From Lasioglossum baleicum (Eukaryota; Arthropoda; Insecta; Hymenoptera; Halictidae): 64,000 nucleotides of DNA. The stretch is from the NCBI RefSeq assembly GCF_051020765.1, contig NW_027469086.1, positions 1,674,001-1,738,000 of the forward strand, written 5' to 3'. The translations under genes and the position numbers were made by a program. This document shows, one piece after another, positions 35,595 to 48,000 of the stretch (its first letter is position 1; every line of letters starts with the position of its first letter). Below the pieces are notes generated by a model. That model searched no databases, had not been told where the DNA came from, and was given only the letters and a program-made list of their open reading frames with translations.

Positions 35595-37531
35595 TGTCAC
35601 GTCCGTCACTGTGTTTTTGTTACAGGTACCAGGAGAGAGAAAAGAGAACAGTGACAGACGGACGGTTGAGATATTATGATTAAAATGAGGAGTGGTCTTT
35701 CGTGCCGAGACAGCCGCGGGCTGTCATATGCACTAGGACAACCGATATTGCTATGATGCAGTCAAGAAAAGAACGACCGACGCGGTTACAAGAAGTGTCC
35801 GACAAGAATCACGCGCGAGGTGATGCAACGAGAACGGTGAGTTTACAGGATTCAGCAATTATACAAGTTATTATACGACTCACCGCAATGTTGTATTAAC
35901 GCCTAATAATATTGTTGCAGCAGGAACTGGCGGTACTGGCAGTAGGTGTCGTACATCGGATCTTCTATACAGATGTCCTCGAGGTGAGGGAGATCTGGCA
36001 GAGTTGCTGCTGCTCGGTTCGGGACGACATTAATGGCCTTGGATGCTGGCCGCAAGATGACACGTTGATGAGCTGGCAGAAGAACGTCACGGATGATTCG
36101 GCAACGGACCCTGGGAACGATGATCGTGTCTCGGCTGTCGTCGTCGTCGGCTATGTCGATCACCTCTGGACAATCGACCGGATGTAGAACTGGCGTCGGA
36201 GCTCGCGAGAGGTCCGCGTGGTTGACCTCTTTAGGAGGGTTGCAAGGGCAACCGTATACAGAAACGTAATCGGACGCGTCACACGGAATGTGCTCGGTGG
36301 TTCCCAGAAGTTCGGTCCACTCGGTAGTGGCAATGATTTGATCGAGCACCGCTTTATTTCTCAACGCGCGTCTCAATTTAGCAAGTTGATACTTGCGTCC
36401 CGCTCGACGTGGGCGTCGCATGGGTAAGGAATAGTAATGATGGAATATTAATAATATAATGAAAATGAACTTCCACTTGTTATTAACCTTTTTGGTAGTT
36501 AACTCGCTTCACGTCTATAGTGGCGGCTCAGCGTTTCCACTGCGCACTTTAGACCAATTCTAGACGTGGCACGAGAACTTCTCTATGACTCGCTTCAAAT
36601 TCCTTATTGGCGGCTCAGCGTTTCCACTGCGCACTTTAGACCAAGTCCGGATATGTCACGAGTTTAATATATTCGATGCAAGAACTGAATTGGAAGATGG
36701 TGTTGAACTAACACAAGAATAACAAGATCGAAGCACTGGTATAACAACGATATATTAAATAAGAACTGGTAAGTACACTGGTATACAATATGTAAGTAGT
36801 ATTATAATAGGAGTAGTAATTGGATTAATGAATAATGGATATTGTAATATGTTATAGGAATAATGTATGAGAATTAGGAGTTGAGTTGAGTTGAGTTAGA
36901 GTTGGAATTGGAATTGGAATTAGGAGTGAAGGATCGACACACTTCACTTTCGCGGAGCTAGACTGAACACGTCTGCTCTTGTCGTCGGAAGAAGCCGGAC
37001 TGGCATGTCCGTGCGAGTCGCTGGCTGAAGGCGGACTGATGCAAGCGTCCGCTCTGCCCTGCCTCCTTCGGTCGGAGTGGGGATGGCTGACGCTGCAGTC
37101 TCTTTGTTCTTCAGTCGTCGGAGTGGGAGAACCGCTGACGCAGCAGCGTCTTTGCTCCCGGGGACTGCACGTGCATTTCTGCTGACGCTGCAGTCTCGTG
37201 GCTGTCCTATTGCCCTCTACGAGCGTGGGACTGCTGATGCAGCAGTCTTTGGACTTCTCGACGTTTCTAGAAGCTTCTAGATGCTTCCAGAGTGATGCAA
37301 TACTTTATTGCATTATGTGTCGTGGTGATGGGTTGAAACTGAGGTAAGGTGTTGATCAAGGAGAAGTTATGGTGATGGGTAGAGACGGAGATAAGGATTA
37401 GAACAATAGAATAATGAGATCTTAATACTATGCTCTTATGTCTAGGGGACGGTGTGTGGATCTTATGCAGATCAGACCTTGTATACATAGTGTGTGTACA
37501 AGGCCAACGTCGTACATCGGACGACGTAACA
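35595..37531 (-). mobile_element. Family A 5' LTR of element 3 (copy A8)
   Basis: Inverted termini TGTCACGTCC...CGACGTAACA, about 1.94 kb. The GC-rich block near 37010-37040 is shorter than in A1 or A6, lacking one of the CGCCTCCATCTCGCGACTCG-type segments. Otherwise the internal order is unchanged. Confidence 0.9.
35903..36421 (-). CDS. LTR-encoded 172-aa protein (copy in A8)
   Basis: Intact and the most diverged copy at protein level: DVLL for DVPL, RVIL for RVVL and KAINV for KATNV. All three changes fall between residues about 110 and 130. The basic N-terminus and the VIDIADDDD motif are unchanged. Confidence 0.55.
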   Translation of the reverse strand: MRRPRRAGRKYQLAKLRRALRNKAVLDQIIATTEWTELLGTTEHIPCDASDYVSVYGCPCNPPKEVNHADLSRAPTPVLHPVDCPEVIDIADDDDSRDTIIVPRVRCRIIRDVLLPAHQRVILRPASKAINVVPNRAAATLPDLPHLEDICIEDPMYDTYCQYRQFLLQQYY

Positions 37532-39010
37532 CCGCCTCCAGACAGCGACTCGAACGGTCCGCTCCAAGCGAGCGACTCGCACGGACGTGCCAGTCCGGCT
37601 TCTTCCGACTTCAAGAGCAGACGTGTTCAGTCTAGCTCCGCGAAAGTGAAGTGTGTCGATCCTTCACTCCTAATTCCAATTCCAATTCCAACTCTAACTC
37701 AACTCAACTCAAGTCCTAATTCTCATACGTTATTCCTATAACATATTACAATATCCATTATTCATTAATCCAATTACTACTCCTATTATAATATTACTTA
37801 CATATTGTATACCAGTGTACTTACCAGTTCTTATTTAATATATCGTTGTTATACCAGTGCTTCGATCTTGTTATTCTTGTGTTAGTTCAACACCATCTTC
37901 CAATTCAGTTCTTGCATAGAATATATTAAACTCGTGACATATCCGGACTTGGTCTAAAGTGCGCAGTGGAAACGCTGAGCCGCCAATAAGGAATTTGAAG
38001 CGAGTCACAGAGAAGTTCTCGTGCCACGTCTAGAATTGGTCTAAAGAGCGCAGTGGAAACGCTGAGCCGCCACTATAGACGTGAAGCGAGTTAACTACCT
38101 AAAAGGTTAACAACAAATGGAAGTTCATTTTCATTATATTATTAATATTCCATCATTACTATTCCTTACCCATGCGACGCCCACGTCGAGCGGGACGCAA
38201 GTATCAACTTGCTAAATTGAGACGCGCGTTAAGAAATAAAGCGGTGCTCGATCAAATCATTGCCACTACCGAGTGGACAGAACTTCTGGGAACCACCGAG
38301 CACATTCCGTGTGACGCGTCCGATTACGTTTCTGTATACGGTTGCCCTTGCAGCCTTCCTAAAGAGGTCAACCACGCGGACCTCTCGCGAGCTCCGACGC
38401 CAGTTCTACATCCGGTCGATTGTCCTGAGGTAATCGACATAGCCGACGACGACGACAGCCGAGACACGATCATCGTTCCCAGGGTCCGTTGCCGAATCAT
38501 CCGTGACGTCCCTCTGCCAGCTCATCAACGTGTCGTCTTGCGGCCAGCATCCAAGGCCACTAACGTCGTCCCGAACCGAGCAGCAGCAATTCTGCCAGAT
38601 CTTCCCCACCTCGAGGACATCTGTATAGAAGACCCGATGTACGACACCTACTGTCAGTACCGCCAGTTCCTGCTGCAACAATATTATTAGGCGTTAATAC
38701 AGCGTTGCGGTGAGTCGTATAATGTCTTGTATAATTGCTGAATCCTGTAAACTCACCGGTTTCGTTGCATCATCTCGCGCGTGATTCTTGTCGGGACACT
38801 TCTTGTAACCGCGTCGGACGTTCTTTTCTTGACTGCATCCATAGCAATATCGGTTGTCCTAGTGCATATGACAGCCCGCGGCTGTCTCGGCACGAAAGAC
38901 CACTCCTCAATTACTTTTCATATATCCACCGTCCGTCTGTCACTGTTCTTGAGTGCCATCCTTTTCTCTCTCTTGGTACCTGTAACAAAAACACAGTGAC
39001 GGACGTGACA
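37532..39010 (+). mobile_element. Family A LTR, 3' part only (copy A9)
   Basis: It begins inside the LTR at CCGCCTCCAGACAGCG, matching A6 from about 23782. The 5' portion was split off by the insertion of element 3. It ends GTGACA before ATCC and satellite. A 13-base insertion-like difference near 38950 (TTGAGTGCCATCC) is not in the other LTRs. It shares its private variants with A6. Confidence 0.88.
38172..38690 (+). CDS. LTR-encoded 172-aa protein (copy in A9)
   Basis: Intact and apparently identical to the copy at 24421 (SLPKE and AILPD). It remains open although this LTR has lost its 5' quarter and the upstream heat-shock and ARE-like sites. Confidence 0.55.
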   Translation: MRRPRRAGRKYQLAKLRRALRNKAVLDQIIATTEWTELLGTTEHIPCDASDYVSVYGCPCSLPKEVNHADLSRAPTPVLHPVDCPEVIDIADDDDSRDTIIVPRVRCRIIRDVPLPAHQRVVLRPASKATNVVPNRAAAILPDLPHLEDICIEDPMYDTYCQYRQFLLQQYY

Positions 39011-42000
39011 ATCCTCTCGCACGTGTTTTTACTCGACTTGCCTGCGGGATGCATCCTCTCGCACGTGTTTTTGCTCGACTAGCCTGCGGGATGCATCCTC
39101 TCGCACGTGTTTTTACTCGACTACCCTGCGGGATGCATCCTCTCGCACGTGTTTTTGCTCGACTAGCCATGCGCATCCCAAAAAACCTGCGCACGCGCAT
39201 CCCACAAAACCTGCGCATGCGCATCCCACAAAACCTCGCACGTGTTTTTACTCGTCTAGCCTGCAGGATGCATCCTCTCGCACGTGTTTTTACTCGACTA
39301 GCCTGCGGGATGCATCCTCTCGCACGTGTTTTTGCTCGACTAGCCATGCGCATCCCAAAAAACCTGCGCATGCGCATCCCACAAAACCTCGCACGTGTTT
39401 TTACTCGACTAGCCTGTGGGATGCATCCTCTCGCACGTGTTTTTACCCGACTAGCCTGCGGGATGCATCCTCTCGCACGTGTTTTTACTCGACTAGCCTG
39501 CGGGATGCATCCTCTCGCACGTGTTTTTGCTCGACTAGCCTGCGGGATGCATCCTCTCGCACGTGTTCTTACTCGACTACCCTGCGGGATGCATCCTCTC
39601 GCACGTGTTTTTGCTCGACTAGCCTGCGGGATGCATCCTCTCGCACGTGTTCTTACTCGACTACCCTGCGGGATGCATCCTCTCGCACGTGTTTTTGCTC
39701 GACTAGCCATGCGCATCCCAAAAAACCTGCGCATGCGCATCCCACAAAACCTGCGCATGCGCATCCCACAAAACCTCGCACGTGTTTTTACTCGACTAGC
39801 CTGCGGGATGCATCCTCTCGCACGTGTTTTTACCCGACTAGCCTGCGGGATGCATCCTCTCGCACGTGTTTTTACTCGACTAGCCTGCGGGATGCATCCT
39901 CTCGCACGTGTTTTTGCTCGACTAGCCTGCGGGATGCATCCTCTCGCACGTGTTCTTACTCGACTACCCTGCGGGATGCATCCTCTCGCACGTGTTTTTG
40001 CTCGACTAGCCTGCGGGATGCATCCTCTCGCACGTGTTCTTACTCGACTACCCTGCGGGATGCATCCTCTCGCACGTGTTTTTGCTCGACTAGCCATGCG
40101 CATCCCAAAAAACCTGCGCATGCGCATCCCACAAAACCTGCGCATGCGCATCCCACAAAACCTCGCACGTGTTTTTACTCGACTAGCCTGCGGGATGCAT
40201 CCTCTCGCACGTGTTTTTACTCGACTTGCCTGCGGGATGCATCCTCTCGCACGTGTTTTTGCTCGACTAGCCTGCGGGATGCATCCTCTCGCACGTGTTT
40301 TTCTCGACTACCCTGCGGGATGCATCCTCTCGCACGTGTTTTTGCTCGACTAGCCATGCGCATCCCAAAAAACCTGCGCACGCGCATCCCACAAAACCTG
40401 CGCATGCGCATCCCACAAAACCTCGCACGTGTTTTTACTCGTCTAGCCTGCAGGATGCATCCTCTCGCACGTGTTTTTACTCGACTAGCCTGCGGGATGC
40501 ATCCTCTCGCACGTGTTTTTGCTCGACTAGCCATGCGCATCCCAAAAAACCTGCGCATGCGCATCCCACAAAACCTGCGAATGCGCATCCCACAAAACCT
40601 GCGCATGCGCATCCCACAAAACCTCGCACGTGTTTTTACTCGACTAGCCTGCGGGATGCATCCTCTCGCACGTGTTTTTACCCGACTAGCCTGCGGGATG
40701 CATCCTCTCGCACGTGTTTTTACTCGACTAGCCTGCGGGATGCATCCTCTCGCACGTGTTTTTGCTCGACTAGCCTGCGGGATGCATCCTCTCGCACGTG
40801 TTTTTACTCGACTAGCCTTCGGGATTCATCCTCTCGCACGTGTTTTTACTCGACTAGCCTGCGGGATGCATCCTCTCGCACGTGTTTTTGCTCGACTAGC
40901 CATGCGCATCCCAAAAAACCTGCGCATGCGCATCCCAAAAAACCTGCGCATGCGCATCCCACAAAACCTGCGCATGCGCATCCCACAAAACCTCGCACGT
41001 GTTTTTACTCGACTAGCCTGCGGGATGCATCCTCTCGCACGTGTTTTTGCTCGACTAGCCATGCGCATCCCAAAAAACCTGCGCATGCGCATCCCAAAAA
41101 ACCTGCGCATGCGCATCCCACAAAACCTGCGCATGCGCATCCCACAAAACCTCGCACGTGTTTTTACTCGACTAGCCTGCGGGATGCATCCTCTCGCACG
41201 TGTTTTTGCTCGACTAGCCATGCGCATCCCAAAAAACCTGCGCATGCGCATCCCAAAAAACCTGCGCATGCGCATCCCACAAAACCTGCGCATGCGCATC
41301 CCACAAAACCTGCGCATGCGCATCCCACAAAACCTGCGCATGCGCATCCCACAAAACCTCGCACTTGTTTTTACTCGACTACCCTGCGGGATGCATCCTC
41401 TCGCACGTGTTTTTGCTCGACTAGCCATGCGCATCCCAAAAAACCTGCGCATGCGCATCCCACAAAACCTGCGCATGCGCATCCCACAAAACCTCGCACG
41501 TGTTTTTACTCGACTAGCCTGCGGGATGCATCCTCTCGCACGTGTTTTTACTCGACTTGCCTGCGGGATGCATCCTCTCGCACGTGTTTTTGCTCGACTA
41601 GCCTGCGGGATGCATCCTCTCGCACGTGTTTTTACTCGACTACCCTGCGGGATGCATCCTCTCGCACGTGTTTTTGCTCGACTAGCCATGCGCATCCCAA
41701 AAAACCTGCGCACGCGCATCCCACAAAACCTCGCACGTGTTTTTACTCGACTAGCCTGCGGGATGCATCCTCTCGCACGTGTTTTTGCTCGACTAGCCAT
41801 GCGCATCCCAAAAAACCTGCGCATGCGCATCCCAAAAAACCTGCGCATGCGCATCCCACAAAACCTGCGCATGCGCATCCCACAAAACCTGCGCATGCGC
41901 ATCCCACAAAACCTGCGCATGCGCATCCCACAAAACCTCGCACTTGTTTTTACTCGACTACCCTGCGGGATGCATCCTCTCGCACGTGTTTTTGCTCGAC

Positions 42001-45000
42001 TAGCCATGCGCATCCCAAAAAACCTGCGCATGCGCATCCCACAAAACCTGCGCATGCGCATCCCACAAAACCTCGCACGTGTTTTTACTCGACTAGCCTG
42101 CGGGATGCATCCTCTCGCACGTGTTTTTACTCGACTTGCCTGCGGGATGCATCCTCTCGCACGTGTTTTTGCTCGACTAGCCTGCGGGATGCATCCTCTC
42201 GCACGTGTTTTTACTCGACTACCCTGCGGGATGCATCCTCTCGCACGTGTTTTTGCTCGACTAGCCATGCGCATCCCAAAAAACCTGCGCACGCGCATCC
42301 CACAAAACCTGCGCATGCGCATCCCACAAAACCTCGCACGTGTTTTTACTCGTCTAGCCTGCAGGATGCATCCTCTCGCACGTGTTTTTACTCGACTAGC
42401 CTGCGGGATGCATCCTCTCGCACGTGTTTTTGCTCGACCAGCCTGCGGGATGCATCCTCTCGCACGTGTTTTTACTCGACTAGCCTTCGGGATTCATCCT
42501 CTCGCACGTGTTTTTACTCGACTAGCCTGCGGGATGCATCCTCTCGCACGTGTTTTTGCTCGACTAGCCATGCGCATCCCAAAAAACCTGCGCATGCGCA
42601 TCCCAAAAAACCTGCGCATGCGCATCCCACAAAACCTGCGCATGCGCATCCCACAAAACCTCGCACGTGTTTTTACTCGACTAGCCTGCGGGATGCATCC
42701 TCTCGCACGTGTTTTTACTCGACTTGCCTGCGGGATGCATCCTCTCGCACGTGTTTTTGCTCGACTAGCCTGGGGGATGCATCTTCTCGCACGTGTTTTT
42801 ACTCGACTACCCTGCGGGATGCATCCTCTCGCACGTGTTTTTACTCGACTAGCCTGCGGGATGCATCCTCTCGCACGTGTTTTTGCTCGACTAGCCATGC
42901 GCATCCCAAAAAACCTGCGCATGCGCATCCCAAAAAACCTGCGCATGCGCATCTCACAAAACCTGCGCATGCGCATCCCACAAAACCTGCGCATGCGCAT
43001 CCCACAAAACCTCGCACGTGTTTTTACTCGACTAGCCTGCGGGATGCATCCTCTCGCACGTGTTTTTGCTCGACTAGCCATGCGCATCCCAAAAAACCTG
43101 CGCATGCGCATCCCACAAAACCTGCGCATGCGCATCCCACAAAACCTGCGCATGCGCATCCCACAAAACCTCGCACTTGTTTTTACTCGACTACCCTGCG
43201 GGATGCATCCTCTCGCACGTGTTTTTGCTCGACTAGCCATGCGCATCCCAAAAAACCTGCGCATGCGCATCCCACAAAACCTGCGCATGCGCATCCCACA
43301 AAACCTCGCACGTGTTTTTACTCGACTAGCCTGCGGGATGCATCCTCTCGCACGTGTTTTTACTCGACTACCCTGCGGGATGCATCCTCTCGCACGTGTT
43401 TTTGCTCGACTAGCCATGCGCATCCCAAAAAACCTGCGCACGCGCATCCCACAAAACCTGCGCATGCGCATCCCACAAAACCTCGCACGTGTTTTTACTC
43501 GCCTAGCCTGCAGGATGCATCCTCTCGCACGTGTTTTTACTCGACTAGCCTGCGGGATGCATCCTCTCGCACGTGTTTTTGCTCGACTAGCCATGCGCAT
43601 CCCAAAAAACCTGCGCATGCGCATCCCAAAAAACCTGCGCATGCGCATCCCACAAAACCTGCGCATGCGCATCCCACAAAACCTGCGCATGCGCATCCCA
43701 CAAAACCTGCGCATGCGCATCCCACAAAACCTCGCACGTGTTTTTACTCGTCTAGCCTGCAGGATGCATCCTCTCGCACGTGTTTTTACTCGACTAGCCT
43801 GCGGGATGCATCCTCTCGCACGTGTTTTTGCTCGACTAGCCATGCGCATCCCAAAAAACCTGCGCACGCGCATCCCACAAAACCTCGCACGTGTTTTTAC
43901 TCGTCTAGCCTGCAGGATGCATCCTCTCGCACGTGTTTTTACTCGACTAGCCTGCGGGATGCATCCTCTCGCACGTGTTTTTGCTCGACTAGCCTGCGGG
44001 ATGCATCCTCTCGCACGTGTTTTTACTCGACTACCCTGCGGGATGCATCCTCTCGCACGTGTTTTTGCTCGACTAGCCATGCGCATCCCAAAAAACCTGC
44101 GCACGCGCATCCCACAAAACCTCGCACGTGTTTTTACTCGACTAGCCTGCGGGATGCATCCTCTCGCACGTGTTTTTGCTCGACTAGCCATGCGCATCCC
44201 AAAAAACCTGCGCATGCGCATCCCAAAAAACCTGCGCATGCGCATCCCACAAAACCTGCGCATGCGCATCCCACAAAACCTGCGCATGCGCATCCCACAA
44301 AACCTGCGCATGCGCATCCCACAAAACCTCGCACTTGTTTTTACTCGACTACCCTGCGGGATGCATCCTCTCGCACGTGTTTTTGCTCGACTAGCCATGC
44401 GCATCCCAAAAAACCTGCGCATGCGCATCCCACAAAACCTGCGCATGCGCATCCCACAAAACCTCGCACGTGTTTTTACTCGACTAGCCTGCGGGATGCA
44501 TCCTCTCGCACGTGTTTTTACTCGACTTGCCTGCGGGATGCATCCTCTCGCACGTGTTTTTGCTCGACTAGCCTGCGGGATGCATCCTCTCGCACGTGTT
44601 TTTACTCGACTACCCTGCGGGATGCATCCTCTCGCACGTGTTTTTGCTCGACTAGCCATGCGCATCCCAAAAAACCTGCGCACGCGCATCCCACAAAACC
44701 TGCGCATGCGCATCCCACAAAACCTCGCACGTGTTTTTACTCGTCTAGCCTGCAGGATGCATCCTCTCGCACGTGTTTTTACTCGACTAGCCTGCGGGAT
44801 GCATCCTCTCGCACGTGTTTTTGCTCGACCAGCCTGCGGGATGCATCCTCTCGCACGTGTTTTTACTCGACTAGCCTTCGGGATTCATCCTCTCGCACGT
44901 GTTTTTACTCGACTAGCCTGCGGGATGCATCCTCTCGCACGTGTTTTTGCTCGACTAGCCATGCGCATCCCAAAAAACCTGCGCATGCGCATCCCAAAAA

Positions 45001-48000
45001 ACCTGCGCATGCGCATCCCACAAAACCTGCGCATGCGCATCCCACAAAACCTCGCACGTGTTTTTACTCGACTAGCCTGCGGGATGCATCCTCTCGCACG
45101 TGTTTTTACTCGACTTGCCTGCGGGATGCATCCTCTCGCACGTGTTTTTGCTCGACTAGCCTGGGGGATGCATCTTCTCGCACGTGTTTTTACTCGACTA
45201 CCCTGCGGGATGCATCCTCTCGCACGTGTTTTTACTCGACTAGCCTGCGGGATGCATCCTCTCGCACGTGTTTTTGCTCGACTAGCCATGCGCATCCCAA
45301 AAAACCTGCGCATGCGCATCCCAAAAAACCTGCGCATGCGCATCTCACAAAACCTGCGCATGCGCATCCCACAAAACCTGCGCATGCGCATCCCACAAAA
45401 CCTCGCACGTGTTTTTACTCGACTAGCCTGCGGGATGCATCCTCTCGCACGTGTTTTTGCTCGACTAGCCATGCGCATCCCAAAAAACCTGCGCATGCGC
45501 ATCCCACAAAACCTGCGCATGCGCATCCCACAAAACCTGCGCATGCGCATCCCACAAAACCTCGCACTTGTTTTTACTCGACTACCCTGCGGGATGCATC
45601 CTCTCGCACGTGTTTTTGCTCGACTAGCCATGCGCATCCCAAAAAACCTGCGCATGCGCATCCCACAAAACCTGCGCATGCGCATCCCACAAAACCTCGC
45701 ACGTGTTTTTACTCGACTAGCCTGCGGGATGCATCCTCTCGCACGTGTTTTTACTCGACTACCCTGCGGGATGCATCCTCTCGCACGTGTTTTTGCTCGA
45801 CTAGCCATGCGCATCCCAAAAAACCTGCGCAAGCGCATCCCACAAAACCTGCGCATGCGCATCCCACAAAACCTCGCACGTGTTTTTACTCGCCTAGCCT
45901 GCAGGATGCATCCTCTCGCACGTGTTTTTACTCGACTAGCCTGCGGGATGCATCCTCTCGCACGTGTTTTTGCTCGACTAGCCATGCGCATCCCAAAAAA
46001 CCTGCGCATGCGCATCCCAAAAAACCTGCGCATGCGCATCCCACAAAACCTGCGCATGCGCATCCCACAAAACCTGCGCATGCGCATCCCACAAAACCTG
46101 CGCATGCGCATCCCACAAAACCTCGCACGTGTTTTTACTCGTCTAGCCTGCAGGATGCATCCTCTCGCACGTGTTTTTACTCGACTAGCCTGCGGGATGC
46201 ATCCTCTCGCACGTGTTTTTACTCGACTACCCTGCGGGATGCATCCTCTCGCACGTGTTTTTGCTCGACTAGCCATGCGCATCCCAAAAAACCTGCGCAC
46301 GCGCATCCCACAAAACCTGCGCATGCGCATCCCACAAAACCTCGCACGTGTTTTTACTCGTCTAGCCTGCAGGATGCATCCTCTCGCACGTGTTTTTACT
46401 CGACTAGCCTGCGGGATGCATCCTCTCGCACGTGTTTTTGCTCGACTAGCCATGCGCATCCCAAAAAACCTGCGCACGCGCATCCCACAAAACCTCGCAC
46501 GTGTTTTTACTCGTCTAGCCTGCAGGATGCATCCTCTCGCACGTGTTTTTACTCGACTAGCCTGCGGGATGCATCCTCTCGCACGTGTTTTTGCTCGACT
46601 AGCCATGCGCATCCCAAAAAACCTGCGCATGCGCATCCCAAAAAACCTGCGCATGCGCATCCCACAAAACCTGCGCATGCGCATCCCACAAAACCTGCGC
46701 ATGCGCATCCCACAAAACCTCGCACGTGTTTTTACTCGACTAGCCTGTGGGATGCATCCTCTCGCACGTGTTTTTACCCGACTAGCCTGCGGGATGCATC
46801 CTCTCGCACGTGTTTTTACTCGACTAGCCTGCGGGATGCATCCTCTCGCACGTGTTTTTGCTCGACTAGCCTGCGGGATGCATCCTCTCGCACGTGTTCT
46901 TACTCGACTACCCTGCGGGATGCATCCTCTCGCACGTGTTTTTGCTCGACTAGCTCGCGGGATGCATCCTCTCGCACGTGTTCTTACTCGACTACCCTGC
47001 GGGATGCATCCTCTCGCACGTGTTTTTGCTCGACTAGCCATGCGCATCCCAAAAAACCTGCGCATGCGCATCCCACAAAACCTGCGCATGCGCATCCCAC
47101 AAAACCTCGCACGTGTTTTTACTCGACTAGCCTGCGGGATGCATCCTCTCGCACGTGTTTTTACTCGACTTGCCTGCGGGATGCATCCTCTCGCACGTGT
47201 TTTTGCTCGACTAGCCTGCGGGATGCATCCTCTCGCACGTGTTTTTCTCGACTACCCTGCGGGATGCATCCTCTCGCACGTGTTTTTGCTCGACTAGCCA
47301 TGCGCATCCCAAAAAACCTGCGCACGCGCATCCCACAAAACCTGCGCATGCGCATCCCACAAAACCTCGCACGTGTTTTTACTCGTCTAGCCTGCAGGAT
47401 GCATCCTCTCGCACGTGTTTTTACTCGACTAGCCTGCGGGTTGCATCCTCTCGCACGTGTTTTTGCTCGACTAGCCATGCGCATCCCAAAAAACCTGCGC
47501 ATGCGCATCCCACAAAACCTGCGAATGCGCATCCCACAAAACCTGCGCATGCGCATCCCACAAAACCTCGCACGTGTTTTTACTCGACTAGCCTGCGGGA
47601 TGCATCCTCTCGCACGTGTTTTTACCCGACTAGCCTGCGGGATGCATCCTCTCGCACGTGTTTTTACTCGACTAGCCTGCGGGATGCATCCTCTCGCACG
47701 TGTTTTTACTCGACTAGCCTGCAGGATGCATCCTCTCGCACGTGTTTTTACTCGACTAGCCTGCGGGATGCATCCTCTCGCACGTGTTTTTGCTCGACCA
47801 GCCTGCGGGATGCATCCTCTCGCACGTGTTTTTGCTCGACTAGCCTGCGGGATGCATCCTCTCGCACGTGTTTTTACTCGACTAGCCTTCGGGATTCATC
47901 CTCTCGCACGTGTTTTTACTCGACTAGCCTGCGGGATGCATCCTCTCGCACGTGTTTTTGCTCGACTAGCCATGCGCATCCCAAAAAACCTGCGCATGCG

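Larger units (their letters stand above)
32516..37531 (-). mobile_element. Truncated minus-strand family A element 3
   Basis: Minus-strand order is LTR A8, PBS (35574-35590), gag, protease, linker and repeats, ending abruptly at 32516. At that point element 1's equivalent (about 5309) continues. The missing 3' half was separated by the insertion of element 2 and then lost. Its right LTR end (37531) abuts the interior of LTR A9 at CCGCCTCC, so this element had itself inserted into A9's LTR. Confidence 0.85.
23280..39014 (+). mobile_element. Nested block of three family A elements inserted in satellite (ATCC duplication)
   Basis: ATCC precedes the LTR start at 23284 and follows the LTR end at 39010, and the satellite continues on both sides. 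Inside, in order, are LTR A6, element 2, LTR A7, a truncated minus-strand element 3, its LTR A8, and a partial LTR A9 that starts in mid-LTR at 37532. A6 and A9 share private variants: SLPKE and ILPD in the ORF, and GGTTTCG downstream of it. They are therefore sister LTRs of the outer element. A later nested insertion and an LTR-LTR deletion explain the rest. Confidence 0.8.
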
